64,000 nt of DNA from assembly GCF_001280005.1 (NCBI RefSeq), contig NZ_LGDW01000478.1:1-64000 (forward strand), written 5' to 3'. Under the pieces are notes generated by a model. The model ran no database searches, was not told the DNA's origin, and saw only the letters and a list, made by a program, of their open reading frames with translations. Below are positions 9,285 to 17,482 of this stretch, in pieces. The translations under genes were made by a program, and so were the position numbers. The stretch comes from Streptomyces sp. NRRL WC-3618 (GTDB lineage Bacteria > Actinomycetota > Actinomycetes > Streptomycetales > Streptomycetaceae). The first letter of the stretch is position 1. Each line of letters opens with the position of its first letter.

Positions 9285-10781
9285 CTACACGAACAGGCTC
9301 AGTACGGCCGCCACCGCGAACCCCGCCACCGACAGCACCGTCTCCAGCACGGTCCACGTCCTGAGGGTGTCCCGTTCGCTGATCCCGAAGTACTTGGCGA
9401 CCATCCAGAAGCCCCCGTCGTTGACGTGCGACGCGAAGATCGAGCCCGCCGAGATGGCCATGATGACGAGGGCGGTGAACGCCTGCGAGTGGTCGCCCTC
9501 GCTGAGCAGCGGCGCCACGATGCCCGCCGTCGTCACGATGGCGACCGTCGCCGAGCCCTGGGCGACACGCAGCACCACGGAGATCAGATAGGCGAGGACG
9601 ATCACCGGCAGCCCGACGTCGTTGAACGTGTCGGAGAGCGCCTGCGCGACCCCGCTGGCCTTGAGGACCGCGCCGAAGATCCCGCCGGCCCCGACGACGA
9701 GCAGGATGTTGCCGACGGGCTTGAGGGACGAAGTCGACACCGTCTCCAGGGACTTGCGGGACCAGCCGCGGCGCAGCCCCAGCAGGTAGTACGCCATGAA
9801 CAGGGCGAGGGTGAGGGCGACGAACGGGCTGCCGAGGAAGGTGAGAACCGAGCGGAAGGTGGAGGGGTCGAGGGCGATCGAGGAGAACGTGGCGGCCAGG
9901 ATCAGCACCAGCGGCGTACCGATGATGGCGAGGACCGTGCCGAGCGGTACGGGGGTCTCCTGGGGGGCCGTCTCCCCTGGGGTCGTCTCCGGAAGGGGCG
10001 TCTCCTGGGAGGTCACTCCCACCGTGCGCTGTTCGTCGATGACCGCTCGCCTGGCCTCCTCGGCCGCCTCCAGCATGTCCTGCGGTACGGGGACGAAGAT
10101 CCGTTTGCCGATCCACGCCGACCACACCCAGGCGGCGGCCACGGCGGGCAGTCCGCAGACGACGCCCATGAGGATGACCCAGCCGAGGTCGACATGCAGG
10201 AGGCCGGCGGCGGCGACCGGGCCGGGGTGTGGCGGCAGGAAGGCGTGGGTGACGGAGAGGCCGGCGAGGAGGGGCAGGCAGTACAGGAGGATCGACTTGC
10301 CGGACCGCTTGGCGGCGGCGTACACGATCGGCGCGAGGACGAAGATGCCGACGTCGAAGAAGACGGGGATGCCGAAGATCAGGCCCGTCAGCCCCATCGC
10401 GAGGGGCGCCCTCCTCTCGCCGAACAGGTTCAGCAGCCGGGATGCCAACACCTCGGCGCCGCCGCTGACTTCGAGGATCGCGCCGAGCATCGTACCGAGG
10501 CCGATGATGATCGCGACATGGCCGAGGATGCCGCCCATGCCGGACTCGATGACGGAGACGGCGTCGGAGCGCTGGACGGTGCCGAAGAGTTCGGTGACGG
10601 AGAGGCCGGCCCCCAGGCCGACGGCTATCGAGACGGTCAGCAGGGCTATGAAGGGCTGGAGGCGCAGTTTGATGATGAGGACGAGGAGCAGGGCTATGCC
10701 GAGGGCGGCGACCGTGAGGAGACCTGCGGTGCCGTTGATGAGGAGGAGTAGTCCGCCGGTGTGGGGGTGGGTTTCGGACAT
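9285..10781 (-). CDS. GntP-family permease (gluconate or D-amino-acid type H+ symporter)
   Basis: A 498-residue protein with about 12-14 hydrophobic segments. The GntP family includes gluconate transporters and the D-serine permease DsdX. Family-like features include LGTMLGAILEVSGGAEVLA and the IPVFFDVGIFVLAPIVYAAAK stretch in the first half and GSATVAIVTTAGIVAPLL in the second. Length is somewhat above the usual 440-450 because of a cytoplasmic loop near 205-250 rich in Thr, Pro and Glu. AGAGGA lies upstream of ATG 10781. The gene is downstream of RidA, IclR and kinase genes facing the same way and likely belongs to that regulon. D-amino-acid or N-acyl-D-amino-acid uptake fits the neighbouring enzymes; gluconate is the alternative suggested by the sugar kinase. 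Confidence 0.85.
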   Translation of the reverse strand: MSETHPHTGGLLLLINGTAGLLTVAALGIALLLVLIIKLRLQPFIALLTVSIAVGLGAGLSVTELFGTVQRSDAVSVIESGMGGILGHVAIIIGLGTMLGAILEVSGGAEVLASRLLNLFGERRAPLAMGLTGLIFGIPVFFDVGIFVLAPIVYAAAKRSGKSILLYCLPLLAGLSVTHAFLPPHPGPVAAAGLLHVDLGWVILMGVVCGLPAVAAAWVWSAWIGKRIFVPVPQDMLEAAEEARRAVIDEQRTVGVTSQETPLPETTPGETAPQETPVPLGTVLAIIGTPLVLILAATFSSIALDPSTFRSVLTFLGSPFVALTLALFMAYYLLGLRRGWSRKSLETVSTSSLKPVGNILLVVGAGGIFGAVLKASGVAQALSDTFNDVGLPVIVLAYLISVVLRVAQGSATVAIVTTAGIVAPLLSEGDHSQAFTALVIMAISAGSIFASHVNDGGFWMVAKYFGISERDTLRTWTVLETVLSVAGFAVAAVLSLFV

Positions 10782-10842
10782 GTGGGGGTCCTCTGTTTAG
10801 TTTTGGGGGGAATGTGGGCAGGGGGGATCGCTTTGTTGGGTG

Positions 10843-10900
10843 GGTGCGGGTTGGTTGTGGTTGCTCGCGCAGTTCCCCGCGCCCCTGAAGGGGCGCGGGG
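10843..10900. terminator. perfect hairpin after ridA, copy of the GTTCCCCGCGCCC repeat
   Basis: CCCCGCGCCCC (10875-10885), a TGAA loop and GGGGCGCGGGG (10890-10900) form an 11-bp GC-only stem. It lies eight bases after the end of the RidA gene, so it probably ends the kinase-iclR-ridA transcript. The flank from 10843 (GTGCGGGTTGGTTGTGG, then GCTCGCGCAGTTCC) matches the dispersed repeat seen elsewhere in the window. Confidence 0.75.
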
Positions 10901-10907
10901 GTGGACC

Positions 10908-11321
10908 TCAGTTGTCCAGAACCGCCAGTGCGTCGATCTCGATCAGCAGGCCTGCCGGGAGGCCCACGTACACCGTGGTGCGGGCGGCCGGGGGTGCGGT
11001 GAGGCCCTGCTTCCCGAAGTACTCGTTGTAGATCGCGTTCATCTCGGCGAAGTGCTCCACGTCCGTCAGATAGACGCGGATCATCATCACGTCGTCCCAG
11101 GTCGCGCCGCCCTCCTCCAGGATCGACTTGACGTTGGCGAGCGTCTGGAGGGTCTGTTCGGTCAGGGTCGGGCCGGCGGGCGTGGGGGGCTGGCCCTCGA
11201 CAGCGGGCAGGAAGCCGACCTGGCCGGCGACCTGGAGGATGTTCCCCTTGCGTACACCGTGGGAGAACCTGGCGGGCGGGGTGGTGTGGGTGCTGGGGGT
11301 GAGGGCGATCTTGTCTGTCAT
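10908..11321 (-). CDS. ridA: RidA-family enamine/imine deaminase
   Basis: A 137-residue YjgF/YER057c/UK114 protein. RidA enzymes hydrolyse reactive enamine/imine intermediates such as 2-aminoacrylate, released by PLP-dependent deaminases, to keto acids and ammonia. Recognisable parts are GNILQVAGQVGF, TLANVKSILEEGGATWDDV, VYLTDVEHF and the C-terminal PPARTTVYVGLP with the substrate Arg. The start ATG 11321 overlaps the iclR stop by four bases (ATGA), so translation is coupled. Location beside a PLP amino-acid deaminase gives it a clear job: detoxifying the deaminase product. The family call is firm; the substrate is inferred from context. Confidence 0.9.
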   Translation of the reverse strand: MTDKIALTPSTHTTPPARFSHGVRKGNILQVAGQVGFLPAVEGQPPTPAGPTLTEQTLQTLANVKSILEEGGATWDDVMMIRVYLTDVEHFAEMNAIYNEYFGKQGLTAPPAARTTVYVGLPAGLLIEIDALAVLDN

Positions 11322-12088
11322 GAACCGTTGTCCTTCGCGGGCGTGGGGGCCCTGCCGGAGTACTCGCCGCTGATCTCGTCCGCCGTACGGCGCACCAGCG
11401 GAAGCAGGGTGAGGAGTTCGTCGGCGGTGACGACGACGTTGGGGGCGGAGACGGACATGGCGGCGACCACGCGTCCGTCGGTACCGACGATGGGGGCCGC
11501 GACGCAGTTGATGGACTCCTCGTGACCGCCGAGGTCGGTGGCCCAGCCCTGGTCGCGCACCTTCGCCAACTCCCGCAGGAAAGCTGGGGCGTTGGGGGTG
11601 GAGCGGGAGGTGTACATGGGGTAGTCGAAGGTGTCGGCGAGGGTGCGCCGCTCGGCCTCGGGCAGGTCGGCGAGCAGCAGCTTGGCGACGGCCGCGACGG
11701 TGATGGCGACGGGCCTGCCGATCCGTGAGTACATGCGCACCGGGTAGCGGCTCTCGACCTTGTCGATGTACAGCACCTCGCCCTCCTCGTACACGGCGAG
11801 GTGGACGGTGTGGCCGCAACTCTCGTTGAGGCGTACGAGGTGGGGGTGGGCGATCTCCCGGATGTCGAGGTTCTCGACGGCTTCCTGGGCGAGCGCGAAG
11901 AGGCGGGCGCCGAGCCGGTAGCGCTGGTCGGACTGGCGGTAGACGAGCCCGTGTTCGTGCAGGGTGCGCAGCAGCCGCAGGGCGGTCGACTTGTGGACGC
12001 CGAGCCGGTCGGCGACCCGGCCGAGGTCGGCGGGGCCCTCCGCGAGCAACGGCAGGATGCTCAGGGCGCGGTCGACGGTCTGGCTCAT
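11318..12088 (-). CDS. IclR-family transcriptional regulator
   Basis: A 256-residue regulator. An N-terminal winged helix-turn-helix spans about residues 5-65 (LGRVADRLGVHKSTALRLLR), followed by the IclR effector domain (about 80-245, with CVAAPIVGTDGRVVAAMSVSAP). The size matches the family. Start ATG 12088 is preceded by GGAGGA and overlaps the kinase stop (ATGA, 12085-12088). It sits in the middle of the minus-strand arm of the catabolic cluster. A perfect inverted repeat at 13245-13265 in the divergent promoter region is a good candidate operator, so I infer it controls both arms in response to a pathway metabolite. Confidence 0.9.
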   Translation of the reverse strand: MSQTVDRALSILPLLAEGPADLGRVADRLGVHKSTALRLLRTLHEHGLVYRQSDQRYRLGARLFALAQEAVENLDIREIAHPHLVRLNESCGHTVHLAVYEEGEVLYIDKVESRYPVRMYSRIGRPVAITVAAVAKLLLADLPEAERRTLADTFDYPMYTSRSTPNAPAFLRELAKVRDQGWATDLGGHEESINCVAAPIVGTDGRVVAAMSVSAPNVVVTADELLTLLPLVRRTADEISGEYSGRAPTPAKDNGS

Positions 12089-13149
12089 GGGGTGCGTGCC
12101 TCCTCCGGGGCCTGTCCGGCTTGCGTCCAGCCGGGGCCGAGTCGAAGTGTCTCCCACGTGTGGTCGTCGAGAGCGGCCAGTCGGTCGGCGTGGCCGCGGG
12201 CGGGCGGCGTGGCGAGGTCGCCGGGGGCGGTGAGGACGGCGGCGGCCATGAGGTGGCCGTGCCGGAGACGGTCCCGTACGGGGAGGCCGCGCAGGGTGGC
12301 GGCGAGGAACCCGGCGGCGAAGGCGTCACCGGCGCCCACCGCCGCGACGACCTCGACCTGGGGCGCCGGGACGTGGACGCGAGCCGTATCGGCACGGGTG
12401 CCCCTGTCGAGGGCGACGGCCCCGTCCGGGCCCTGCTTGACGACCACCAGCCCCGGTTCGGGCAGTGCCCCCGCGATGTCGTCCGCGCCGTGCAGCCCCC
12501 AGACTGCCTCGGCCTCGTCGGCGCCGACGAAGACGAGGTCGGCGCGGCGGGCGAGGTCGAGCAGGACCCGTGGGCCGGCGGCGTCGGACCACAGCGCCGG
12601 ACGGAAGTTGACGTCGAACGAGACGAGCGGCCGGCCCGGCCGGGGCTCGGTCAGCTCCCACAGAAGGTCGAGACAGTCGCCGGACAGGGCTGCCGTGATC
12701 CCGGACAGATGCAGCACCCGCCCCGCGCGAACCGCCGCCAGGTCCAGGTTCCCCACGGACATCACCGAGGCCGCCGATCCGGCCCGGTAGTACGCCACCT
12801 CGTGCGCGTCGGTCGCCCGGTCCCCCGCCGTACGGAAGTACACGCCGGTCGGACGTGCCGGATCACGCCGTACGGACGCCACGTCGACCCCGTACGCCCC
12901 GATCGCCTCGATCAGGTGGTCGCCGAAGGCGTCGTCGCCGACACGGCTGATCCAGCGGACGGAGTGGCCGGCGGCGGCGAGGGCGCAGGCCACGTTGGAC
13001 TCGGCTCCACCGATGGCCCGGTCGAAGGACGGCACGTCGGCGAGGCGGCCCGGACGGGTGGGCAGGAAGGTGACCATGGACTCGCCGAGCGCAACGACGT
13101 CCACGACATCCAGATCGTCAGGGGCGTTGCGGGGTCCGGTGGGGGTCAC
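12085..13149 (-). CDS. PfkB-family carbohydrate kinase (KDG kinase-like)
   Basis: A 354-residue ribokinase-fold kinase. The N-terminal PfkB signature (VVALGESMVTFLPT, IGGAESNVACALAAAG) and C-terminal signature 2 (VAAVGAGDAFAAGF, catalytic Asp in GAGD) are both present. The closest class by motif is 2-keto-3-deoxygluconate kinase. GTG start at 13149, with AGGAG 11 bases upstream. It is the first gene of the kinase-iclR-ridA arm. A sugar-acid kinase beside D-amino-acid enzymes is unexpected; either the pathway joins 2-keto acid metabolism or the kinase acts on another substrate. Family certain, substrate not. Confidence 0.88.
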   Translation of the reverse strand: MTPTGPRNAPDDLDVVDVVALGESMVTFLPTRPGRLADVPSFDRAIGGAESNVACALAAAGHSVRWISRVGDDAFGDHLIEAIGAYGVDVASVRRDPARPTGVYFRTAGDRATDAHEVAYYRAGSAASVMSVGNLDLAAVRAGRVLHLSGITAALSGDCLDLLWELTEPRPGRPLVSFDVNFRPALWSDAAGPRVLLDLARRADLVFVGADEAEAVWGLHGADDIAGALPEPGLVVVKQGPDGAVALDRGTRADTARVHVPAPQVEVVAAVGAGDAFAAGFLAATLRGLPVRDRLRHGHLMAAAVLTAPGDLATPPARGHADRLAALDDHTWETLRLGPGWTQAGQAPEEARTP

Positions 13150-13211
13150 GATCGTCGTAGCTCCTAGGTGGTGCGGGCAGACGGCGGCTCCGTTGACCCC
13201 GCATGGGCGAG

Positions 13212-13241
13212 ATGTTAGACAGCGGTGAGCGATATACGCAA
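13212..13241 (-). promoter_or_regulatory. candidate promoter of the kinase-iclR-ridA arm
   Basis: On the minus strand TTGCGT (13236-13241), an 18-base spacer and TAACAT (13212-13217) form a reasonable vegetative promoter. It lies about 62 bases upstream of the GTG start at 13149. The perfect inverted repeat at 13245-13265 abuts its -35 side, a position suitable for an IclR-type activator or repressor. Confidence 0.45.
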
Positions 13242-13244
13242 TGG

Positions 13245-13265
13245 TCGTTGCAAGTAGTGCAACGA
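13245..13265. promoter_or_regulatory. perfect inverted repeat, probable IclR operator
   Basis: TCGTTGCA (13245-13252), spacer AGTAG and TGCAACGA (13258-13265) form a 21-bp site with perfect 8-base arms. It lies between the divergent kinase and deaminase genes, 24 bases before the deaminase ATG. Arm length and 5-base spacing fit a dimeric regulator such as the IclR protein encoded in the cluster; the assignment is inferred. Confidence 0.6.
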
Positions 13266-13289
13266 CGGGACGAGGACGAGGGAGGTCCC

Positions 13290-14606
13290 ATGGGCACCGA
13301 AGACATCGAGGACATCAAGGGCAACCGGGGTGTCGGGGGCGCCGGGCCGCTCGCCGGGCTGGCCGCCGAACGTGTGGACGTCCGCTTCAAGGGCCTCCCG
13401 CCGGACGCCGACGGCCTGACCGTCGGCGAGCTCGCCGCCCAGCGCCGCAACCTCTTCACCGGCGGCTTCACCACCCCCGTACTGGCCCTCTCCGCCGAGC
13501 GCCTCACCCACAACCTGGAACTGATGGAGACGTACGCGGCCCGCCACGGCCTCTCCTTCGCCCCGCACGGCAAGACGTCCATGGCCCCCCAGCTCTTCCA
13601 CCGCCAGATCGAGCACGGAGCCTGGGGCATCACCCTCGCGGTCCCCCACCAGGTGCGCGTCGCCCGCGCCTTCGGCATCCAACGCGTCTTCCTGGCCAAC
13701 GAGTTGGTGGACCCGGCGGCCCTGCGCTGGATCGCGGCGGAGCTGGCCGCTGACCCGGACTTCGCCTTCGTCTGTTACGTCGACTCCGTGCGCGGGGTGG
13801 AACTGATGGACGCGGCCCTGGCGGGGGCGGGGGCCCGTCCGCTGGACGTGGTCGTCGAACTCGGCGCCGGTGAGGGCGCCCGGACCGGCGTGCGCACGGA
13901 GGCGGAGTGCGCGGCGGTCGCGGACGCCGTGGCCGCCGCAGCGACCCTGCGGCTGGTCGGGGTCGCGGGGTACGAGGGCGAGGTGCCCGAGGCCGATCCG
14001 GAGCGGGTGCGGGCGTGGCTGCGGCGGCTGGTGGCGCTGGCGGCCGACTTCGACAAGGCGGGGCGGTTCGACGGGGCGGACCAGGTCATCGTGAGCGCAG
14101 GGGGAAGCGCCTGGTTCGACGCGGTCGCCGACGTGTTCCTCGAGATCCCCGAACTGTCGCTCCCTGTGCTGAAGTTGCTGCGCTCGGGGGCGTACGTCTC
14201 GCATGACGACGGTCACTATCGGAAGATCACCCCGTTCAACCGGGTTCCCGGGGAGGGGGCCCTGGAGCCCGCCTTCCGCCTCTGGACGCAGGTCGTCTCC
14301 CGCCCCTCCGCCGAGCAGGCCTTCGTGAACGCGGGCAAGCGGGACGCGGCGTACGACATCGATCTGCCCTTCGCCCAGGCGGTCCGCAGGGAGGGGGCCC
14401 CGGAACGGCCCGCCACCGGTATCTCGGTCACCGGCCTCTCCGACCAGCACGCCTGGCTGCGTACCGCTCCCGGCGCGGATCTGGAGGTCGGTGACTGGCT
14501 GGGCCTGGGCCTCTCCCACCCGTGCACGTCGTTCGACAAGTGGCAGCTGATCCCGCTCACCGAGGCGGACGGCACGGTCGTCGACTACATCCGTACGTTC
14601 TTCTAG
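13290..14606 (+). CDS. PLP-dependent D-amino-acid deaminase/dehydratase-like protein (DSD1 fold)
   Basis: A 438-residue fold-type III PLP enzyme with an alanine-racemase-like N-terminal barrel and the C-terminal metal site of D-serine dehydratase/D-threonine aldolase-type proteins. The Schiff-base lysine is Lys95 in FAPHGKTSMAP, the phosphate region is VIVSAGGSAWFD, and His410 and Cys412 in LSHPCTSFDKW are the likely zinc ligands. The reaction is probably deamination of a D-amino acid to a keto acid and ammonia; substrate unproved. Start ATG 13290 follows GGAGG at 13281-13285. It is divergent from the kinase arm and ten bases upstream of the D-aminoacylase gene, so the two enzymes are probably made together. 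Confidence 0.85.
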   Translation: MGTEDIEDIKGNRGVGGAGPLAGLAAERVDVRFKGLPPDADGLTVGELAAQRRNLFTGGFTTPVLALSAERLTHNLELMETYAARHGLSFAPHGKTSMAPQLFHRQIEHGAWGITLAVPHQVRVARAFGIQRVFLANELVDPAALRWIAAELAADPDFAFVCYVDSVRGVELMDAALAGAGARPLDVVVELGAGEGARTGVRTEAECAAVADAVAAAATLRLVGVAGYEGEVPEADPERVRAWLRRLVALAADFDKAGRFDGADQVIVSAGGSAWFDAVADVFLEIPELSLPVLKLLRSGAYVSHDDGHYRKITPFNRVPGEGALEPAFRLWTQVVSRPSAEQAFVNAGKRDAAYDIDLPFAQAVRREGAPERPATGISVTGLSDQHAWLRTAPGADLEVGDWLGLGLSHPCTSFDKWQLIPLTEADGTVVDYIRTFF

Positions 14607-14616
14607 GAGGCCCGGC

Positions 14617-16242
14617 GTGGATGAGCTCGTCATTCGGGACGCGGACGTCGTGGACGGCTCCGGCGGCCCCTCGTACCGCGCCGATGTGGTCGTGGACGGC
14701 GGGCGGATCGTGGCGATCGTCCAGGAGGCGGCCGCCGCCGGCTGCCAACGCCCCGAGGCGCGCCGGGAGTTGGACGCGGAGGGCCTGACCCTCGCCCCCG
14801 GCTTCATCGACATGCACGCCCACAGCGACCTCGCCCTGCTGCGCGACCCCGACCACAGTGCGAAGGCCGCGCAGGGGGTGACCCTCGAAGTCCTGGGCCA
14901 GGACGGCCTGTCGTACGCCCCGGTCGACGACCGCACCCTCGCCGAGGTGCGCGACGCGATCACCGGCTGGAACGGCCACGGCGACGACATCGACTTCGAC
15001 TGGCGTTCCGTGGGCGAGTACCTGGACCGTCTCGACCACGGCTTCGACGGCGAGGGCATCGCCGTGAACGCGGCCTACCTCATCCCTCAGGGCACGGTCC
15101 GTATGCTCGCCGTCGGCTGGGAGGACCGCGAGGCGACGCCCCAAGAGCTCGACCGTATGCGGCAGTTGGTCGCCGAGGGCATGGAACAGGGCGCGGTCGG
15201 CATGTCGTCGGGCCTGACCTACACGCCCGGCATGTACGCCAAGGACGCCGAACTGACCGAGCTGTGCCGGGTGGTGGCGCGGTACGGCGGCTACTACTGC
15301 CCCCACCATCGCTCGTACGGGGCGGGGGCGTTGGAGGCGTACGCGGAGATGGTGGAGCTGACCCGGGAGGCGGGCTGCCCGCTCCATCTGGCCCACGCCA
15401 CCATGAACTTCGGGGTGAACGAGGGCCGCGCGCCGCAGCTCCTGGCCCTGCTGGACGAGGCGCTGGCGGCGGGGGCGGACCTGACCCTGGACACGTATCC
15501 CTACACCCCCGGCTCCACAACCCTCGTTGCCCTGATGCCGAGTTGGGCGAGCGAGGGCGGCCCGGAGGCGATCCTGCGGCGCCTGACGGACCCCGACACC
15601 GCCGAACGTGTCCGGCACCATCTGGAGGTCGTCGGCGCGGACGGTTGCCACGGCGTGCCCGTCGAGTGGGACACGATCGAGATCTCGGGCGTGAGCGACC
15701 CGGCGCTGGGCGATTTCGTGGGCCGTACGGTTCAGGAGTCGGCGGACCTGCGCGGCGAGACCCCGTGGACGGTCGCCCGCCACCTTCTCCTGGCCGACCG
15801 GCTGGGCACGACGATCCTCCAGCACGTCGGTCACGAGGCGAACGTCCGCGCGATCATGCGCCACCGCGTCCACACGGGCGGCTCGGACGGCATCCTCCAG
15901 GGCGCGAAGCCCCACCCGCGCGCGTACGGCACGTTCCCCCGGTATCTCGGGCGGTACGTGCGGGAGTTGGAGGTCCTCACCCTCGAGGAGTGCGTGGCCC
16001 ATCTGACGTCCCGCCCGGCGGCGAGGCTGCGACTGCCAGACCGGGGCCTGGTCCGCGAGGGCTACCGGGCCGACCTGGTCCTGTTCGACGCGGCGACGGT
16101 GGCGGCGGGGTCGACGTTCGAAGCGCCGCGCACTCTGCCGACGGGCATCCCGTACGTGCTGATCGACGGCCGGTTCGTGATGGAGGACGGCCGCAGGACG
16201 GACGTACTGGCGGGCAGGGCGATCCGGCGCGGTCCGGTGTGA
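14617..16242 (+). CDS. N-acyl-D-amino-acid deacylase (D-aminoacylase), amidohydrolase family
   Basis: A 541-residue amidohydrolase, the usual length for D-aminoacylases, which release D-amino acids from N-acyl-D-amino acids. The metal motif HAHSD gives His67 and His69. The typical conserved cysteine of D-aminoacylases (in GNCG) is replaced: the segment reads VTLEVLGQDGLSY with Asp96. Later metal-region motifs include YYCPHHRSYG and LQHVGHEANVR. GTG start at 14617 with AGGAGG at 14605-14610, overlapping the stop of the deaminase gene region. Together with the deaminase, RidA and GntP permease it makes a sensible route: uptake, deacylation, deamination, removal of enamine. Confidence 0.87.
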   Translation: MDELVIRDADVVDGSGGPSYRADVVVDGGRIVAIVQEAAAAGCQRPEARRELDAEGLTLAPGFIDMHAHSDLALLRDPDHSAKAAQGVTLEVLGQDGLSYAPVDDRTLAEVRDAITGWNGHGDDIDFDWRSVGEYLDRLDHGFDGEGIAVNAAYLIPQGTVRMLAVGWEDREATPQELDRMRQLVAEGMEQGAVGMSSGLTYTPGMYAKDAELTELCRVVARYGGYYCPHHRSYGAGALEAYAEMVELTREAGCPLHLAHATMNFGVNEGRAPQLLALLDEALAAGADLTLDTYPYTPGSTTLVALMPSWASEGGPEAILRRLTDPDTAERVRHHLEVVGADGCHGVPVEWDTIEISGVSDPALGDFVGRTVQESADLRGETPWTVARHLLLADRLGTTILQHVGHEANVRAIMRHRVHTGGSDGILQGAKPHPRAYGTFPRYLGRYVRELEVLTLEECVAHLTSRPAARLRLPDRGLVREGYRADLVLFDAATVAAGSTFEAPRTLPTGIPYVLIDGRFVMEDGRRTDVLAGRAIRRGPV

Positions 16243-16270
16243 CGGGACGCCCGGTCCTCCCCGGCTCCGC

Positions 16271-17326
16271 TCAGCCGGCCCACAGCGTCGCGGCGGCCTT
16301 GTAGGTGCGCAGCACCGGCGCGGTCTCGATCCGCGCGATCGCCTCCAACGCGATCTTCCGGGTCAGGTAGCGGTGCAGGTCCTCGGCGTCCCGGCACAGC
16401 GCGTGCGCGACCAGGTTCGTCGGACCGGTCGTCGCCGCGACCACCGCCAGTTCCTCGTGCGTGGCCAGCGCGGTGGCGACTTCGTCCAGGTGCGCGGGCG
16501 CCACCTGCATCCACAGCAGCGCCGACACGGTGACGCCCAGCAGTGCCGGATCGACGTCCACGTCGAAGAACAGCGCGCCGCGCGCACGCAGTTCGGCGAG
16601 CCTGCGGGCCACCGTGGACGCGGTCGAGCCGGTCGCGGCGGCAAGGTCGGCGTAGCTGATACGGGCGTCGGCGCGCAGCACGTCCAGTAGCAAACGGTCG
16701 GCGTCGGTGAGCAGGTACACGGGCGCCTCCGCCCCAGGTTCCGGTCCTGCGCCTGCCGCCCCCGGCTGACCGTGGGCAACCTCGGCGGTGTGCGCGCGGG
16801 CGGTGTCCGGTCCGGGGCCCGCGCCGCTCTCGGCGCGCAGCCGCGCCTCCTGTGCCGCGTCGAGGGCGTCGGCACGGCCGCGCCACGCGGTGGGCCCGCC
16901 GAAGTAGGTGTGCAGCAGATAGTGCGCGGAGACCGCGGTGATCCCGGCGGTGCGCGGGATGTCGCGCAGCAGCAGCGCGTGGGCGTCGGGGCCGACGGGC
17001 GTGGTGTGGATGATCGCCACGATCTCGGTGCCGCCGGAGGTCAGCCGCACCCACGACGTGTCCGGGCGGCGCGCGAGGGCGACCGCGATGTCGTGCGCCG
17101 TGCGCGTCGCGGCGGTCAGCCGCACGAACCACTGGTGGGTACCGGAGCTGCGCGGCGCGGGCAGCGCGACGACGCGCAGGCCCGCCTGCGCGTACAGGCG
17201 GCGGTAGCGGCGCACCACGGTCTGCGTGGAGGAGCCGAGGACGTCGGCGACGAGGGTGAACGGTGCCCTCGCGTCCACTTGCAGGGCGTGGATCAGAGCG
17301 CGGTCCAGGTCATCCAGTACGAGCAT
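16271..17326 (-). CDS. double-length Lrp/AsnC-family regulator
   Basis: A 351-residue protein made of two Lrp/AsnC units in tandem, whereas typical Lrp proteins are about 150-170 residues. Unit 1 has a helix-turn-helix in residues 1-50 (LDRALIHALQVDARAPFTL) and a RAM-like domain to about 145. An Ala/Gly/Pro linker follows. Unit 2 starts near residue 208 (DADRLLLDVLRADARISY) and ends in a RAM domain. Start ATG 17326; GTG 17335 is three codons upstream. It is divergent from an MFS exporter across about 155 bp, the usual arrangement for a local regulator of that exporter. Confidence 0.87.
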   Translation of the reverse strand: MLVLDDLDRALIHALQVDARAPFTLVADVLGSSTQTVVRRYRRLYAQAGLRVVALPAPRSSGTHQWFVRLTAATRTAHDIAVALARRPDTSWVRLTSGGTEIVAIIHTTPVGPDAHALLLRDIPRTAGITAVSAHYLLHTYFGGPTAWRGRADALDAAQEARLRAESGAGPGPDTARAHTAEVAHGQPGAAGAGPEPGAEAPVYLLTDADRLLLDVLRADARISYADLAAATGSTASTVARRLAELRARGALFFDVDVDPALLGVTVSALLWMQVAPAHLDEVATALATHEELAVVAATTGPTNLVAHALCRDAEDLHRYLTRKIALEAIARIETAPVLRTYKAAATLWAG

Positions 17327-17482
17327 ATCCACCACGCTAGCCGCTGTTGGTGGAAGTAATCGCCGATTCCTGCCTCAAAGATGGAAGTTGGTGCTGATGC
17401 GGCGGCACGGTGGGCACCGGCCGCCTCACCAGCCGCCGCACCGGGCGGACCGCCGTCCCGGGACACCACGGGGGGAGAGAGC

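Noticed and set aside
9216..10751. A 511-codon plus-strand open frame over the permease gene
   Set aside because: Antisense to a well-supported GntP permease. Composition is charged and repetitive, as expected for shadow frames.
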